Assembly (NCBI RefSeq): GCF_900115165.1
Contig: NZ_FOVP01000005.1
Coordinates: 1 to 64,000 of the forward strand
Origin: Roseovarius lutimaris
Lineage (GTDB): Bacteria; Pseudomonadota; Alphaproteobacteria; Rhodobacterales; Rhodobacteraceae
Direction of reading: 5' to 3'
Length of the DNA stretch: 64,000 nt
In this document: one piece after another, positions 52,040 to 62,400 of the stretch
Numbering within the stretch: position 1 is the stretch's first letter
Layout: the number at the start of each line of letters is the position of its first letter
Notes under the pieces: model-generated
Told to the model about the DNA's origin: nothing
Databases searched by the model: none
Seen by the model: only the letters and a program-made list of their open reading frames with translations
Made by a program: the position numbers and the translations under genes

Positions 52040-52305
52040 TCACTGCGGCCCTTCTGTTTGAGGATGGGTGGAATCGCCATGATTCCCATATGCGGCAAAT
52101 TAGGCATCATTTACGACAAGTCCACTGATTTTCCCAAACTGCGTCAATGTGTTACCTTTTCCGCTTGTATACCAAAGACCACAGAGAAACGGCCACACTA
52201 CAGGCACGGACCGGGCCTTGACGCGCGCGCCACCGGGGGGCATATGGGCGGGATTGACCCGCAACCGGGCGCTCCGTGGGCGCCAAACCGACGAGGAGCC
52301 GCGAT

Positions 52306-54252
52306 ATGGCCCAGATTTCCCTTACTTTTCCCGATGGCTCGGCGCGCGACTATGCCCCCGGCATTACCCCTGCCGAGGTGGCCGCCGACATATCGACCTC
52401 GCTTGGCAAAAAGGCGATTTCGGCCCATGTCGACGATCAGCACTGGGATTTGCAATGGCCGATCAACCAGAATGCCCGCATCAGCATCAACACCCTCAAG
52501 GATGAGACCCCGGCGCTTGAGCTGATCCGCCACGATCTTGCGCATGTCATGGCACGCGCGGTGCAGGAGCTTTGGCCCGACGTCAAGGTGACCATCGGGC
52601 CGGTGATCGCCAATGGCTGGTATTACGACTTTGATCGCGCCGAACCGTTCACGCCCGAGGATCTGGGCCTGATCGAGAAAAAGATGAAGGAAATCATCAA
52701 TCTGCGCGACCCCGTCAAAACCGAAATCTGGGATCGTGCGCGCGCCGTCAAGCATTATCAGGACAATGACGAACCCTTCAAGGTCGAGTTGATCGAAGCG
52801 ATCCCCGGCGACGAGCCGCTGCGCATGTATTGGCACGGGCACTGGCAGGATCTGTGTCGCGGGCCGCACTTGCAGAACACCGGTCAACTTCCGGCGGATG
52901 CGTTCAAACTGATGTCGGTGGCCGGGGCCTATTGGCGCGGCGACAGCGACCGCAAGATGTTGCAGCGCATCTATGGCGTGGCCTTCACCGGCAAGGAAAA
53001 ACTCAAGGAATACATGACCTTCCTTGAAGAGGCCGAAAAACGTGACCACCGCAAGCTTGGCCGCGAGATGGATCTCTACCACATGCAGGAAGAGGCGCCC
53101 GGTCAGATTTTCTGGCATCCCAACGGTTGGAAAATCTACACCACGCTTCAGGATTACATGCGCCGCAAGCAAAATCGCGATGGCTATGTCGAGGTCAACA
53201 CTCCGCAGGTGGTCAACCGCAAGCTCTGGGAAGAATCCGGCCATTGGGACAACTATCAGGAGCATATGTTCATCGTCGAAGTCGATGAAGAGCATGCCCG
53301 AGAAAAGACGGTGAACGCGCTCAAGCCGATGAACTGTCCCTGCCATGTGCAGGTGTTCAATCAGGGGCTTAAATCCTATCGCGACCTGCCGCTTCGGATG
53401 GCCGAATTCGGTAGTTGCAACCGCTATGAACCCTCGGGCGCGCTGCACGGGATCATGCGGGTGCGCGGCTTTACCCAGGATGACGCGCATATTTTCTGCA
53501 CCGATGATCAGATCGAGGTGGAAACCAAGAAATTCATCGAATTTCTCGCCGGTATCTATGCCGACCTCGGGTTCCATGACTGGACGATCAAGCTTTCGAC
53601 CCGCCCGGAAAAGCGGATCGGATCAGAGGAAAGCTGGGACCGGGTCGAGGCCGCGCTTGGCGATGCCTGCAAGGCGGCCGGCTATGAGTATGAAATTCAG
53701 GACGGCGAAGGCGCGTTTTACGGGCCCAAGCTTGAGTTTGTGCTGACAGATGCGATTGGCCGCGACTGGCAATGTGGCACGCTTCAGGTTGACCCGAACC
53801 TGCCCGAGCGGTTGGATGCGAGCTATATCGGCACTGACGGGGCCAAGCATCGCCCGGTCATGCTTCACCGGGCGGTTCTGGGCTCTTTCGAGCGCTTTAT
53901 CGGCATCCTGATCGAGGAACATGCCGGGAAACTGCCGTTCTGGCTAGCGCCGCGACAGGTGGTTGTCGCCTCGATCGTGTCGGATGCGGATGACTATGTG
54001 CAAGAGGTGACCGCCAAGTTGGTCGCGCTTGGCGTGCGCGCCGAGGCCGATGTGCGCAACGAAAAGATCAACTATAAGGTCCGCGAACATTCGCTTGGCA
54101 AGGTGCCTGTCATTCTTGCCTGTGGCATGCGCGAAGTCGAAGAGAAAACCCTGTCTGTCAGGCGCTTGGGCGAAAAGCAATCCAGCGTTCAAACGCTGGA
54201 AGAGGTCGCCGTGGCGCTTGCGAAAGAGGCCACACCCCCCGATCTTGCATGA
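52306..54252 (+). CDS. thrS: Threonine-tRNA ligase
   Basis: 648 residues from the ATG at 52306, with GAGGAG upstream. It charges tRNA-Thr. The TGS domain is at 1-62 ([19 protein letters not shown]), the editing domain at about 65-240, with [20 protein letters not shown] near 76, and the class II core from about 250. Core motifs are [20 protein letters not shown] near 345 (a zinc Cys), motif 2 [20 protein letters not shown], and motif 3 [20 protein letters not shown] near 525. The anticodon-binding domain follows (about 545-648). The 266-base leader shows no T-box features. Confidence 0.98.
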   Translation: MAQISLTFPDGSARDYAPGITPAEVAADISTSLGKKAISAHVDDQHWDLQWPINQNARISINTLKDETPALELIRHDLAHVMARAVQELWPDVKVTIGPVIANGWYYDFDRAEPFTPEDLGLIEKKMKEIINLRDPVKTEIWDRARAVKHYQDNDEPFKVELIEAIPGDEPLRMYWHGHWQDLCRGPHLQNTGQLPADAFKLMSVAGAYWRGDSDRKMLQRIYGVAFTGKEKLKEYMTFLEEAEKRDHRKLGREMDLYHMQEEAPGQIFWHPNGWKIYTTLQDYMRRKQNRDGYVEVNTPQVVNRKLWEESGHWDNYQEHMFIVEVDEEHAREKTVNALKPMNCPCHVQVFNQGLKSYRDLPLRMAEFGSCNRYEPSGALHGIMRVRGFTQDDAHIFCTDDQIEVETKKFIEFLAGIYADLGFHDWTIKLSTRPEKRIGSEESWDRVEAALGDACKAAGYEYEIQDGEGAFYGPKLEFVLTDAIGRDWQCGTLQVDPNLPERLDASYIGTDGAKHRPVMLHRAVLGSFERFIGILIEEHAGKLPFWLAPRQVVVASIVSDADDYVQEVTAKLVALGVRAEADVRNEKINYKVREHSLGKVPVILACGMREVEEKTLSVRRLGEKQSSVQTLEEVAVALAKEATPPDLA

Positions 54253-54259
54253 TCCCTGC

Positions 54260-54287
54260 CCCGCGCGCCCTTAACCGGGCGCGCGGG
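54260..54287 (+). terminator. GC-rich hairpin after thrS
   Basis: CCCGCGCGCCC (54260-54270), TTAACC loop, GGGCGCGCGGG (54277-54287). There is no U-run, so termination may need Rho. It lies between convergent genes. Confidence 0.6.
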
Positions 54288-54294
54288 AGATGCG

Positions 54295-54663
54295 TCAAAA
54301 ATGCGACTTGGGTTCGTCGGGTTTGCCCGCCGCGATCGCAAGCACACCCGCGAGACTGGTAAAGCCGAGCGGGAACATGGTAAACACGCCAAACCCGAAG
54401 GCGTAATACATCAACCCCGCCGAGATCAGCAGCAGGATCCCCCCCCACAGCGCGCGCATTTTGGCCATCGCACCGCCTGCGATGGCGAGGATCGGAGCCA
54501 GAAAGCTTGCGGTGCGAATCAACTCGGGGTTGCTGACCTGATGGGCCAGCCCCTCGATCTCGCCAAAGCGGTAGATGGCTTCGGTATAGCCATAGCTGAA
54601 AAACCCCACGAGAATCGCCAGAATACCGCCGATAAGCCCCAATACCATCGCTGCGCTGCGCAT
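54295..54663 (-). CDS. Small membrane protein with three or four helices
   Basis: 122 residues. Hydrophobic segments are AMVLGLIGGILAILVGFFS, a central LAPILAIAGGAMAKMRALW, LLLISAGLMYYAFGFGVFTM and FTSLAGVLAIAAG. It resembles the four-helix DUF4064-like proteins, but this is a weak comparison. It starts with GGAGAG upstream at 54663 and ends close to the thrS hairpin. Confidence 0.7.
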   Translation of the reverse strand: MRSAAMVLGLIGGILAILVGFFSYGYTEAIYRFGEIEGLAHQVSNPELIRTASFLAPILAIAGGAMAKMRALWGGILLLISAGLMYYAFGFGVFTMFPLGFTSLAGVLAIAAGKPDEPKSHF

Positions 54664-54709
54664 GATCTCTCCTTGTTAAGCTATTCTTTCATGTAAGAAT
54701 TTTGAGGCG

Positions 54710-55024
54710 TTATCCAAGAAGCGCCGACTGGGTATCGCTGCCCCAGCCAAGATAAAGCGCGCCCTGCGCCTCAATCAGTGGCCGCTTCATCAGGCTTGGG
54801 TGCGCGGCCAAAAGCTCTAACGGGCTCTGGTCGCGCTCAGATTCGCTTAGCCCCCGCCAGGTGGTCGACTTGCGGTTGAGCAACGCTCCGCCGAACCGCT
54901 CAAGCGCGGCGCCCATCACATCTTGTGGCACACCATCTGTGCGGACGTCACGAAATTCTGCATTAGGAAGCGATTTCAATGCCTTGCGGCAGGTATCGCA
55001 GGTCTTCAAACCATATAGGATCAT
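54710..55024 (-). CDS. ArsC/Spx-family (YffB-like) protein
   Basis: 104 residues from the ATG at 55024; the GTG just before it at 55027 is an alternative. The N-terminal thioredoxin-like site is ILYGLKTCDTCRKALKSLP with CDTC, then FRDVRTDGVPQDVMGAALE, and the late LMKRPLIEAQGALYLGWGS gives the conserved cis-Pro region. The CxxC form places it with the YffB/Spx-like proteins rather than the CxS-type arsenate reductases; true arsenate activity is unlikely. No ars genes are nearby. Redox function inferred. Confidence 0.85.
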   Translation of the reverse strand: MILYGLKTCDTCRKALKSLPNAEFRDVRTDGVPQDVMGAALERFGGALLNRKSTTWRGLSESERDQSPLELLAAHPSLMKRPLIEAQGALYLGWGSDTQSALLG

Positions 55025-55219
55025 CACGGGCCCCCTCTTTTCGTGCCTCAATAACGGGCAAGTTCCCGCCAGTCACGGAGTTTCGCTTGATTTTTGCCAA
55101 GGCAATGCAATCATCGACGGTGTTACGCGTGGCGCATCGGCCGCCTTTAAGGCGTCTTGATGCGGCAGTGTGACATGGCCCGGCATAATACCGGGGAAGC
55201 GACGAAAAGGAGAAGCGGA

Positions 55220-55426
55220 ATGCCAACTGGCACCGTGAAATGGTTCAATACGACAAAGGGTTACGGATTTATTGCCCCCGATGGCGGCGGTCAGGATGTG
55301 TTTGTGCATATCTCTGCGGTCGAACGTTCGGGGCTGACGGGCCTTGCCGACGATCAGAAGGTCGGTTTCGAGCTTCAGGATGGGCGTGACGGGCGCAAGA
55401 TGGCGTCAGATATCACGCTCCTCTGA
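55220..55426 (+). CDS. Cold-shock domain protein
   Basis: 68 residues from the ATG at 55220, with AAAAGGAG upstream. Single-stranded RNA/DNA-binding beta barrel with RNP1 (TKGYGFIAPDG) and RNP2 (DVFVHISAVER). Starts PTGTVKWFNTTKGYGFIA. CspA-type RNA chaperone. The 190-base 5' region may include a temperature-dependent leader, but I cannot see a diagnostic cold-box. Confidence 0.96.
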   Translation: MPTGTVKWFNTTKGYGFIAPDGGGQDVFVHISAVERSGLTGLADDQKVGFELQDGRDGRKMASDITLL

Positions 55427-55450
55427 GCGCAACGCAGGCAGAGTGAGAGA

Positions 55451-55481
55451 AAACAGGGCGCGCAGACCGCATGCCCTGTTT
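55451..55481 (+). terminator. Terminator of the cold-shock gene
   Basis: AAACAGGGC (55451-55459) pairs with GCCCTGTTT (55473-55481), 24 bases after the stop codon. Confidence 0.75.
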
Positions 55482-55505
55482 CCATGGTCTATTTGATCGT
55501 CCGGA

Positions 55506-55799
55506 TCAGTAGCAGCCTTTGGCACCCGCCGGGCAGTTCAGATGCGCACGCGCGCTGCGCGCCCTGGGGCTGTAGTGGCGGATTTTCTTGCGCACTGGGT
55601 GCGCCATAACCTGTTGATAAGATTGCGCCTGGTTCGGCTGACCACAACAGATCACGCCGTTAAGCGATACCGGCTGAAGACCTGCCGGGCAGTAATTGAC
55701 CGCGCTTTCATAGGCATAAACACGCGGCCCCTCGGCAAAGCCCGGGGTGGCAAGAACGGCCAAAGCAAGACCGGCGGCAAGTGAGGAAAGATAACGCAT
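55506..55799 (-). CDS. Small secreted cysteine-containing protein
   Basis: 97 residues. Signal peptide RYLSSLAAGLALAVLATPGFA, then a mature part with NYCPAGLQPVSLNGVICCGQ, a basic middle HPVRKKIRHYSPRARSARAH and a tail NCPAGAKGCY. The five mature cysteines (CPAG repeated twice, CC, and the C-terminal Cys) suggest disulphides. No family recognised. It is convergent to the cold-shock gene. Confidence 0.75.
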   Translation of the reverse strand: MRYLSSLAAGLALAVLATPGFAEGPRVYAYESAVNYCPAGLQPVSLNGVICCGQPNQAQSYQQVMAHPVRKKIRHYSPRARSARAHLNCPAGAKGCY

Positions 55800-56023
55800 A
55801 AGACCCTCGTAAATATGGTTAATAGCCCGAATTGATTACCGGATACGGTATAGGACAAAGTTCGCCTGTCAAATTTTTAAAACGGAAACACTGTGTTTTC
55901 GAATCGGTGTGGCATGCGTGAAACGCAGGCCCTCACAAAACCACAGACAACCCAGGGTTGGCGCGCATTGCGCACTTTCGCCGATTTGAAAACCAGTCGT
56001 AACAGCGGCCACAGGGACCGAAC
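55800..56023. other. Intergenic spacer
   Basis: No gene seen. It holds the promoter region of the secreted protein gene and the 3' flank of the scpA terminator. Confidence 0.4.
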
Positions 56024-56048
56024 CGCCCGGGGGAACAGCCCCCGGGCG
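56024..56048 (-). terminator. Terminator of scpA
   Basis: CGCCCGGGGG (56024-56033), AACAG loop, CCCCCGGGCG (56039-56048), 8 bases beyond the scpA stop codon. No long U-run. Confidence 0.75.
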
Positions 56049-56056
56049 CCCTTACC

Positions 56057-58186
56057 TCAGGCGCGCGCCTCGCGGATAAGCCGCAGGATATCCTTGGCCG
56101 CCTCGGGAATATTGGTGCCGGGGCCAAAGATGGCCTTAACCCCCGCTTTCTTCAGGAATTCGTAATCCTGCTGCGGAATGACACCGCCACAGATCACGAT
56201 GATATCGCCTGCATCTTTCTCACGCAGCGCCGCGATCAACTTGGGCGCAAGGGTCTTGTGCCCGGCCGCCTGGCTGCTGATGCCGATCACATGCACGTCG
56301 TTGTCGACCGCATCCTGCGCCGCCTCGTCCGGGGTCTGGAACAGCGGGCCAACATCGACGTCAAAGCCGATATCGGCGAAGGCCGTGGCGATCACCTTGG
56401 CACCCCGGTCATGACCGTCCTGGCCCATCTTGACCACCAGCATGCGGGGGCGGCGCCCCTCCTCTGCGGCAAAATCTTCGACCGACTTCTGGATTGCGGC
56501 AAAGCCTGCATCGCCCTCGTAGGCGGCGCCATACACACCGGCCAGGGTTTTCACCTCGGCTCGGTGACGGCCAAATTCCTTTTCAAGGCTCATACTGATC
56601 TCTCCTACGGTGGCGCGGGCGCGCGCGGCCTCGACCGCCCCTTCCAGAAGGTTGCCGCCCTCTTTGGCGCGGCGGCTCAACTCGTCAAGCGCCGCCTGAC
56701 AGACGGCCTCATCGCGGCTGGCGCGGATGTTTTTCAGGCGCACGATCTGGCTTTCACGCACCGCGACGTTGTCCACATCGAGAATGTCGATCGGGTCTTC
56801 CTTATCTTTGCGGTATTTATTGACCCCGACAATTACCTCGGTGCCCCGGTCGATCATCGCCTGTCGTGTGGCGGCGGTTTCCTCGATGCGCAGCTTGGGC
56901 ATGCCGGATTCAACGGCCTTGGTCATGCCGCCCATCGACTCGACCTCTTCAATCAACTCCCAGGCTTTATCGACAAGATCGGCCGTCAGCTTTTCAACGT
57001 AATAAGAGCCTGCCAGCGGATCGACCACATTGGTTACGCCGGTTTCTTCCTGCAAGATCAACTGGGTATTGCGCGCAATCCGGGCGCTGAATTCGGTCGG
57101 CAGGGCAATCGCCTCGTCAAGCGCGTTGGTATGAAGGCTTTGCGTGCCGCCCAAGACCGCGCTCATCGCCTCATAGGCGGTGCGGATCACGTTGTTATAG
57201 GGGTCTTGCTCCTGCAAACTCACGCCGCTGGTCTGGCAATGGGTGCGCAGCATTTTCGAGCGCTCGTTCTTGGCGCCAAACTCGGTCATGATGCGATGCC
57301 ACAACAGACGAGCGGCGCGCAATTTGGCCGCCTCCATGAAAAAGTTCATGCCGATGGCAAAGAAAAAGCTGAGCCGTCCGGCAAACTTGTCCACATCCAT
57401 GCCCGCCTCGATTGCGGCGCGGACATATTCGCGACCATCCGCCAGCGTATAGGCCAGCTCCTGAACAAGGTTCGCGCCGGCCTCTTGCATGTGATAGCCT
57501 GAGATGCTGATCGAGTTGAATTTCGGCATCTCGTTGCTGGTATATTCGATGATGTCGCTGATGATCCGCATGCTCGGCTTGGGCGGATAAATATAGGTGT
57601 TGCGCACCATGAACTCTTTCAGAATGTCGTTCTGAATGGTGCCCGAGAGCACGCTTTTGTCATGCCCCTGCTCTTCACCGGCGACGATAAAGCTGGCCAG
57701 AACCGGGATCACGGCGCCATTCATCGTCATTGACACGCTGACCTTGTCAAGCGGGATGCCGTCAAACAGGATTTTCATATCCTCGACACTGTCAATGGCC
57801 ACACCGGCCTTGCCGACATCGCCTTCGACGCGAGGGTGATCGCTGTCGTAACCGCGGTGGGTGGCAAGATCGAAGGCCACCGAAACGCCCTGTTGGCCGG
57901 CGGCCAGATTGCGGCGGTAAAAGGCGTTGGATTCCTCGGCGGTGGAAAAGCCGGCATATTGCCGGATCGTCCAGGGACGCCCGGCATACATCGTCGCCTT
58001 GACGCCGCGCGTAAAGGGCGCCTGTCCGGGGATCGTGCCCATATGAGGCAGGTCCGCAACATCTTCTTCGGTGTAAAGCGGCTGGACCGGAATACCCTCA
58101 AGGGTGTTCCAGGTCAGATCATCCAGCGGGCGCCCCCGCAGTTCTGCTTCGGCCAGATTACGCCAGTCGTCTTTCTTCTTCGTCAT
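56057..58186 (-). CDS. scpA: Methylmalonyl-CoA mutase, single-chain
   Basis: 709 residues. It isomerises (R)-methylmalonyl-CoA to succinyl-CoA with adenosylcobalamin, the last step of propionyl-CoA use. The catalytic TIM barrel (about 40-560) has [20 protein letters not shown] and [20 protein letters not shown], then the acyl-CoA binding [20 protein letters not shown] near 330 and [19 protein letters not shown] near 355. The cobalamin domain is at about 575-705: [20 protein letters not shown] carries DxHxxG, and [16 protein letters not shown] follows. Single-chain form (no separate MutA/B). pccA is upstream on the same strand. Its first 29 bases overlap the sulfotransferase-like gene. Confidence 0.97.
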   Translation of the reverse strand: MTKKKDDWRNLAEAELRGRPLDDLTWNTLEGIPVQPLYTEEDVADLPHMGTIPGQAPFTRGVKATMYAGRPWTIRQYAGFSTAEESNAFYRRNLAAGQQGVSVAFDLATHRGYDSDHPRVEGDVGKAGVAIDSVEDMKILFDGIPLDKVSVSMTMNGAVIPVLASFIVAGEEQGHDKSVLSGTIQNDILKEFMVRNTYIYPPKPSMRIISDIIEYTSNEMPKFNSISISGYHMQEAGANLVQELAYTLADGREYVRAAIEAGMDVDKFAGRLSFFFAIGMNFFMEAAKLRAARLLWHRIMTEFGAKNERSKMLRTHCQTSGVSLQEQDPYNNVIRTAYEAMSAVLGGTQSLHTNALDEAIALPTEFSARIARNTQLILQEETGVTNVVDPLAGSYYVEKLTADLVDKAWELIEEVESMGGMTKAVESGMPKLRIEETAATRQAMIDRGTEVIVGVNKYRKDKEDPIDILDVDNVAVRESQIVRLKNIRASRDEAVCQAALDELSRRAKEGGNLLEGAVEAARARATVGEISMSLEKEFGRHRAEVKTLAGVYGAAYEGDAGFAAIQKSVEDFAAEEGRRPRMLVVKMGQDGHDRGAKVIATAFADIGFDVDVGPLFQTPDEAAQDAVDNDVHVIGISSQAAGHKTLAPKLIAALREKDAGDIIVICGGVIPQQDYEFLKKAGVKAIFGPGTNIPEAAKDILRLIREARA

Positions 58187-59093
58187 TGGGGTGTCCTCTT
58201 GTCGTCTGGCCGATGGGCGGGTTTTGTCCCGCCTTCACCGGTCCGGTTTCCTCTGTCAATCGTGCCAGACCATCGGCCCCGGCACCAAGCCAGAACAGAT
58301 CGTCGGAATAAGCCTCTTGCAGGGCCAATGTCTGATAGCGGTCAAACGGGCGCCAGCGGCCCGTGCCTTCGCCAAGACGTGCGTCGTCACCGCCCCGCGC
58401 CGTCACCAGTTTGCGCAGCTCCGCAAGATCGGGCGCGCGGTTGAGCCAGTCGCGTGCCGCTTTGCGCGGCGGGCTGTCAATGCCGGTCATCTGGCGCAGC
58501 TTTTCGTCCGGCAGGCCGGCATAGACCTCATGCGGCAGCACAATGATTTCCGGCCCACCCATGGCACAGGCCAGATCGGTGATCACATCGCGCCAATGGC
58601 GGTTCACCGTCACCAGCCGATCAAGATCGTCCGGGCCAGGCACACGGTGCCCGCGCCCGACCGCAAAGGCCATCGCCGACGACCACCAGGCATCCTGACC
58701 CCGGACCGAAATGGCAACCCGGCTTATGCGCCCGTCAAAGGCATTGGCAAAGCGCGCCATTCGATCGCCGATGTCGCCGTAAAGCCGGCTGCCACGCAGA
58801 TTGCGACGCGGCGCGCCGATCATGTTCTCGTCACTGACCACAAGCTGGCAAAGCCCGGCCGCCTCTGCCTTGCGCAGGCGCAGCGCGATGCGGCCACGGG
58901 CACGATGCAATTGTTCGGTGACCGAACTGCGCCCGGCCACCGGAATGACCCCGGTCAGAATCCCGTCGCGCGTCACATCCGGGCCCCAATAGCCGATGCC
59001 CCGCGCCGCGAGCACCTTGCGATTGGCGTGCATATAGTGCTGGAAACTGGTCGAGGCGGTTCTATGCGCCCCCAGATGCAGGATGATTTCCAT
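58158..59093 (-). CDS. Sulfotransferase-like protein
   Basis: 311 residues from the ATG at 59093. The N-terminus [20 protein letters not shown] matches the PAPS-binding P-loop of sulfotransferases (HxG.H..GS/TTS.Q). A conserved-looking [19 protein letters not shown] near 155 fits the 3'-phosphate site region (Arg then Ser). It ends in a Pro/Gly-rich tail. The acceptor is unknown. It overlaps the scpA start by 29 bases, so translation of the two genes is linked, odd for a sulfotransferase in a propionyl-CoA operon. Confidence 0.75.
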   Translation of the reverse strand: MEIILHLGAHRTASTSFQHYMHANRKVLAARGIGYWGPDVTRDGILTGVIPVAGRSSVTEQLHRARGRIALRLRKAEAAGLCQLVVSDENMIGAPRRNLRGSRLYGDIGDRMARFANAFDGRISRVAISVRGQDAWWSSAMAFAVGRGHRVPGPDDLDRLVTVNRHWRDVITDLACAMGGPEIIVLPHEVYAGLPDEKLRQMTGIDSPPRKAARDWLNRAPDLAELRKLVTARGGDDARLGEGTGRWRPFDRYQTLALQEAYSDDLFWLGAGADGLARLTEETGPVKAGQNPPIGQTTRGHPNDEEERRLA

Positions 59094-59268
59094 ATCAATA
59101 CGTGCCTTTCGCCAGATCGCCGCGCCTTGCGGAGTATTTGTTTTGACTCCGTCATCCTGCGCGCCAAATCCTGAGCATGGCCTTAATCGTAAAATTTTTC
59201 GGACCTGTCGAGATTGTCTCTTCGCAATTGCTGCCATCCCCCCTATATCTTGTCGGGTAGGAGAGCCC

Positions 59269-59715
59269 ATGAAACCACTAATTTCCCTTGTTTTTCTGGC
59301 ATTTATTGCCACATCTTCCATCGCGCAGGACGCGCCCCAGGATGCGGTAGATATCCCCATCCTTGATGGGACAGCGGCAAATTTGAATGAATTTCTATGG
59401 ATTAAAAGACCGCTTGTTGTCTTTGCCGATACGCCTGCCGATCCGCGATATGTGGAACAGATGGGGTATATCGCCGAGCGGCTTGATGTGCTGGAAGAGC
59501 GCGATGTGGTGGTCTTGACCGATACCGACCCTGCCGCGCGCTCGGAGCTGCGCAAGACGTTGCGCCCACGCGGATTCTCTCTGGTGCTGGTGGGCAAGGA
59601 CGGGGTCATATACCTGCGCAAACCGGCGCCCTGGCGAGTGCGCGAAATCACCCGCAGCATCGACAAATTGCCGGTGCGCCAACAGGAATTGCGCGACCAT
59701 ACAAGCGGAAGCTGA
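59269..59715 (+). CDS. Exported DUF4174-type protein
   Basis: 148 residues from the ATG at 59269 (TAGGAGAG upstream). A signal peptide KPLISLVFLAFIATSSIAQ is followed by a thioredoxin-like alpha/beta region: FLWIKRPLVVFADTPADPRY, then VEQMGYIAERLDVLEERDVV, VVLTDTDPAARSELRKTL and GFSLVLVGKDGVIYLRKPAP. The pattern is that of DUF4174 proteins, peroxiredoxin-like without CxxC. Function unknown. It is divergent from the sulfotransferase-like gene and convergent to the lipoprotein gene. Confidence 0.85.
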   Translation: MKPLISLVFLAFIATSSIAQDAPQDAVDIPILDGTAANLNEFLWIKRPLVVFADTPADPRYVEQMGYIAERLDVLEERDVVVLTDTDPAARSELRKTLRPRGFSLVLVGKDGVIYLRKPAPWRVREITRSIDKLPVRQQELRDHTSGS

Positions 59716-59729
59716 AACCGGCGCACCAT

Positions 59730-60227
59730 CTATCCCGCCCCCATCGCAACAACCAAAAGCCCTGATTGCGGCTCAAGCAACATCAGGGCCCCGCTCTCAT
59801 TGTCAAAGGCCAGGGTCGCGCCCATGGTCACGATGGCATGGCGAAACGCGCTTTCGGTGATCTCGCCCATGCAGGCGCGCGCCTCAAGGCCCGCGCGGCG
59901 CATCCGCATGCCCGCTGGGCGGTCGATATTGGCAAGCGCCACCATTGATTGATCCGGCGACTGCCCGGGGCGCGTCATCGCCGCAAGCCCGCGCGCCGCC
60001 AGAACACGACCCATCTCGCCGACATTGTCGGTCAGGGGCATGGCGGCCTTTACCCGGTCGCCCTTGACCCGGTAAACCCCCGCCGCACAGTCGCGCCCGG
60101 CCTTGAATTCAACGGTCTCGCCAAGGCTGAACCATTGCTCAATCCGGTCCCTTTGGGCCACCTCTTCATCGCGCACGCAGGCCATTGCCAGGGCCATCAG
60201 CACCAGCATCGACATCGCATTGCGCAT
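59730..60227 (-). CDS. Putative lipoprotein in the propionyl-CoA block
   Basis: 165 residues from the ATG at 60227; the start could also be 60248. The N-terminus RNAMSMLVLMALAMACVRDE has a lipobox-like LAMAC. The mature part contains RIEQWFSLGETVEFKAGRDC, RVKAAMPLTDNVGEMGRVL and a final QSGLLVVAMGAG. The two cysteines after the lipobox (RDCAAGVY, RACMGE) may pair. No family recognised. It lies 26 bases after pccA and is transcribed with it. Confidence 0.7.
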   Translation of the reverse strand: MRNAMSMLVLMALAMACVRDEEVAQRDRIEQWFSLGETVEFKAGRDCAAGVYRVKGDRVKAAMPLTDNVGEMGRVLAARGLAAMTRPGQSPDQSMVALANIDRPAGMRMRRAGLEARACMGEITESAFRHAIVTMGATLAFDNESGALMLLEPQSGLLVVAMGAG

Positions 60228-60252
60228 ATGGGCGGCGGCCCGTGGCATTGGC

Positions 60253-62253
60253 TTATTCGAACTCCATGATCACATCGTCAACCGCAAGGCTGTCGCCCGG
60301 GTTTGCGTTAAGCTTGGTCACCGTGGCTTTTCTCTCGGCCCGCAGGATATTTTCCATCTTCATCGCTTCCACGGTACAAAGTGCCTGACCCTCCTGCACC
60401 TCGTCGCCGACGGCGACGTTGACCTTGACGATCAGACCCGGCATCGGACAGAGCAGCAGTTTCGATGTATCAGCCGGAAGTTTCTCGGGCATTAACGCGG
60501 CCAATTCGGCCTGACGCGGGGTGCGCACATGCACCTTGAGATCGGCCCCACGCGAGCGGATCCGGAAACCGCCGGAAATCTTGCCGACTTTCAACACCAG
60601 CGGCTTGTCATCCACCATCAGCGTCGCAAGCTGATCGCCCGGCGTCCAGTCGCTTGTCACCCGGAGATTATCACCATCCTCAAAGCGGACCGTCGCGCCG
60701 GATTTGTCGGCGGCGATCGTCACCGCAAAGCTATGCCCCTGAAGCGACACCACCCAATCCTCGCCGACGTGGCGTTCGTGATTGTCCATCCGGCCCGACA
60801 CGCGGGTGCGCCGGATTTCGGCCACCCGGTGCATCGCCGCACTGCTTGCCGCAATCGCACGCAATGCGTCTTCGCCAAGGGTAACCCCTTCAAATCCGTC
60901 GGGATATTCTTCTTCGATAAAGGCGGTGGTCATCTCACCGGCCACGAACTTGGGGTGATCCATCACCGCGCTCAGGAACGGCAGGTTATGCCCGACGCCT
61001 TCCATCTCGAAGGCGTCAAGCGCATTGCGCATGCCCTCGATCGCCTCATGACGGGTGTGACCCCATGTGCATAGCTTGGCGATCATCGGGTCGTAGAACA
61101 TGCTGATTTCGCCGCCCTCAAAGACGCCGGTATCATTGCGCACCACCGCCCCTTCGATCGCAAGCTCTTGCGGCGGGCGATAGCGGGTCAGACGGCCAAT
61201 CGAAGGCAGGAAACCGCGATAGGGATCCTCGGCATAAAGCCGACTTTCCATCGCCCAGCCGGTCAGCTTGACGTCGCTCTGCGTCAGGCCAAGCTTTTCA
61301 CCGTAGGCCACGCGGATCATCTGTTCCACAAGATCGACCCCGGTGATCAGCTCGGTCACCGGATGCTCGACCTGAAGGCGGGTGTTCATCTCAAGGAAAT
61401 AGAAGTTGCGCTCACCATCGACGATGAATTCCACCGTCCCGGCCGAGGTATAGCCCACCGCCTGTGCCAGCGCGACCGACTGTTCACCCATCGCCTTGCG
61501 GGTGGCCTCATCAAGAAACGGGCTTGGCGCCTCTTCGATCACCTTCTGGTTCCGGCGCTGGATCGAGCATTCGCGCTCGCCCAGATAGATGCCGTTGCCA
61601 TGGCTGTCACACAGCACCTGAATTTCGATATGACGCGGTTGCGTGACGAATTTCTCAATGAAAATCCGGTCATCGCCAAAGCTGTTGGCGGCCTCGTTCT
61701 TGGAACTTTGAAAGCCCTCGCGCGCCTCGTCGTCGTTCCAGGCGATCCGCATGCCCTTGCCGCCGCCGCCGGCACTGGCCTTGATCATCACCGGATAGCC
61801 GACCTGATTGGAAATCTTGACCGCGTCTTCGGCATCCTCAATGAGGCCCATATAGCCCGGAACGGTGCTGACTTTGGCCTCTTGGGCGATCTTCTTGCTG
61901 GTGATCTTGTCGCCCATCGCCTTGATGGCCTCGACCGGCGGCCCGATAAAGGCGACGCCTTCGGCCTCAAGCGCCTCGGCGAACTTGGGGTTCTCCGACA
62001 GAAAACCATAACCCGGATGCACCGCCTCGGCGCCGGTCTGGCGAATGGCCGCCATCACCTTGTCGATGACGATATAGGATTCATTGGCCGGTGCGGGACC
62101 GATATGAACCGCCTCATCGGCCATGCGCACATGCAGTGCATTGCGGTCGGCATCCGAATAGATCGCCACCGTCTTGATACCCATGGCCCGCGCGGTTTTG
62201 ATCACCCGACAGGCGATCTCGCCACGGTTCGCGATCAGGATCTTCTTGAACAT
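60253..62253 (-). CDS. pccA: Propionyl-CoA carboxylase alpha subunit
   Basis: 666 residues from the ATG at 62253 (AAGAAGGGA upstream). It carboxylates biotin and, with PccB, makes methylmalonyl-CoA. The biotin carboxylase half is complete: KKILIANRGEIACRVIKTAR, EAVHPGYGFLSENPKFAEAL, GGGGKGMRIAWNDDEAREGF (ATP loop near 165), EMNTRLQVEHPVTELITGVD near 290. A linker domain with propionyl-type features follows, and the biotin lipoyl domain ends the protein with EAMKMEN, whose Lys632 is biotinylated. pccB is not in the window; it probably lies past the right edge. Confidence 0.97.
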   Translation of the reverse strand: MFKKILIANRGEIACRVIKTARAMGIKTVAIYSDADRNALHVRMADEAVHIGPAPANESYIVIDKVMAAIRQTGAEAVHPGYGFLSENPKFAEALEAEGVAFIGPPVEAIKAMGDKITSKKIAQEAKVSTVPGYMGLIEDAEDAVKISNQVGYPVMIKASAGGGGKGMRIAWNDDEAREGFQSSKNEAANSFGDDRIFIEKFVTQPRHIEIQVLCDSHGNGIYLGERECSIQRRNQKVIEEAPSPFLDEATRKAMGEQSVALAQAVGYTSAGTVEFIVDGERNFYFLEMNTRLQVEHPVTELITGVDLVEQMIRVAYGEKLGLTQSDVKLTGWAMESRLYAEDPYRGFLPSIGRLTRYRPPQELAIEGAVVRNDTGVFEGGEISMFYDPMIAKLCTWGHTRHEAIEGMRNALDAFEMEGVGHNLPFLSAVMDHPKFVAGEMTTAFIEEEYPDGFEGVTLGEDALRAIAASSAAMHRVAEIRRTRVSGRMDNHERHVGEDWVVSLQGHSFAVTIAADKSGATVRFEDGDNLRVTSDWTPGDQLATLMVDDKPLVLKVGKISGGFRIRSRGADLKVHVRTPRQAELAALMPEKLPADTSKLLLCPMPGLIVKVNVAVGDEVQEGQALCTVEAMKMENILRAERKATVTKLNANPGDSLAVDDVIMEFE

Positions 62254-62400
62254 CTTAGGTCCCTTCTTTCCGGTTCTTGGCCGCGCGTCTGCGCGCACGG
62301 GTCTTGCACAAAAAGACCACCGGCGCGTTCTGCACCGATGGTCCGGGTCTCAGCATCGCAGCGCGCGGGCCATTGGCCCGGCGTGCGGCTTGAATTCTCT

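Noticed and set aside
52040-52305. Possible T-box or attenuator upstream of thrS
   Set aside because: No T-box specifier, antiterminator or U-run hairpin is visible; T-boxes are essentially absent from this group.
56057-62253. Cobalamin riboswitch near the mutase genes
   Set aside because: No B12-box or pseudoknot pattern found upstream of scpA or pccA.
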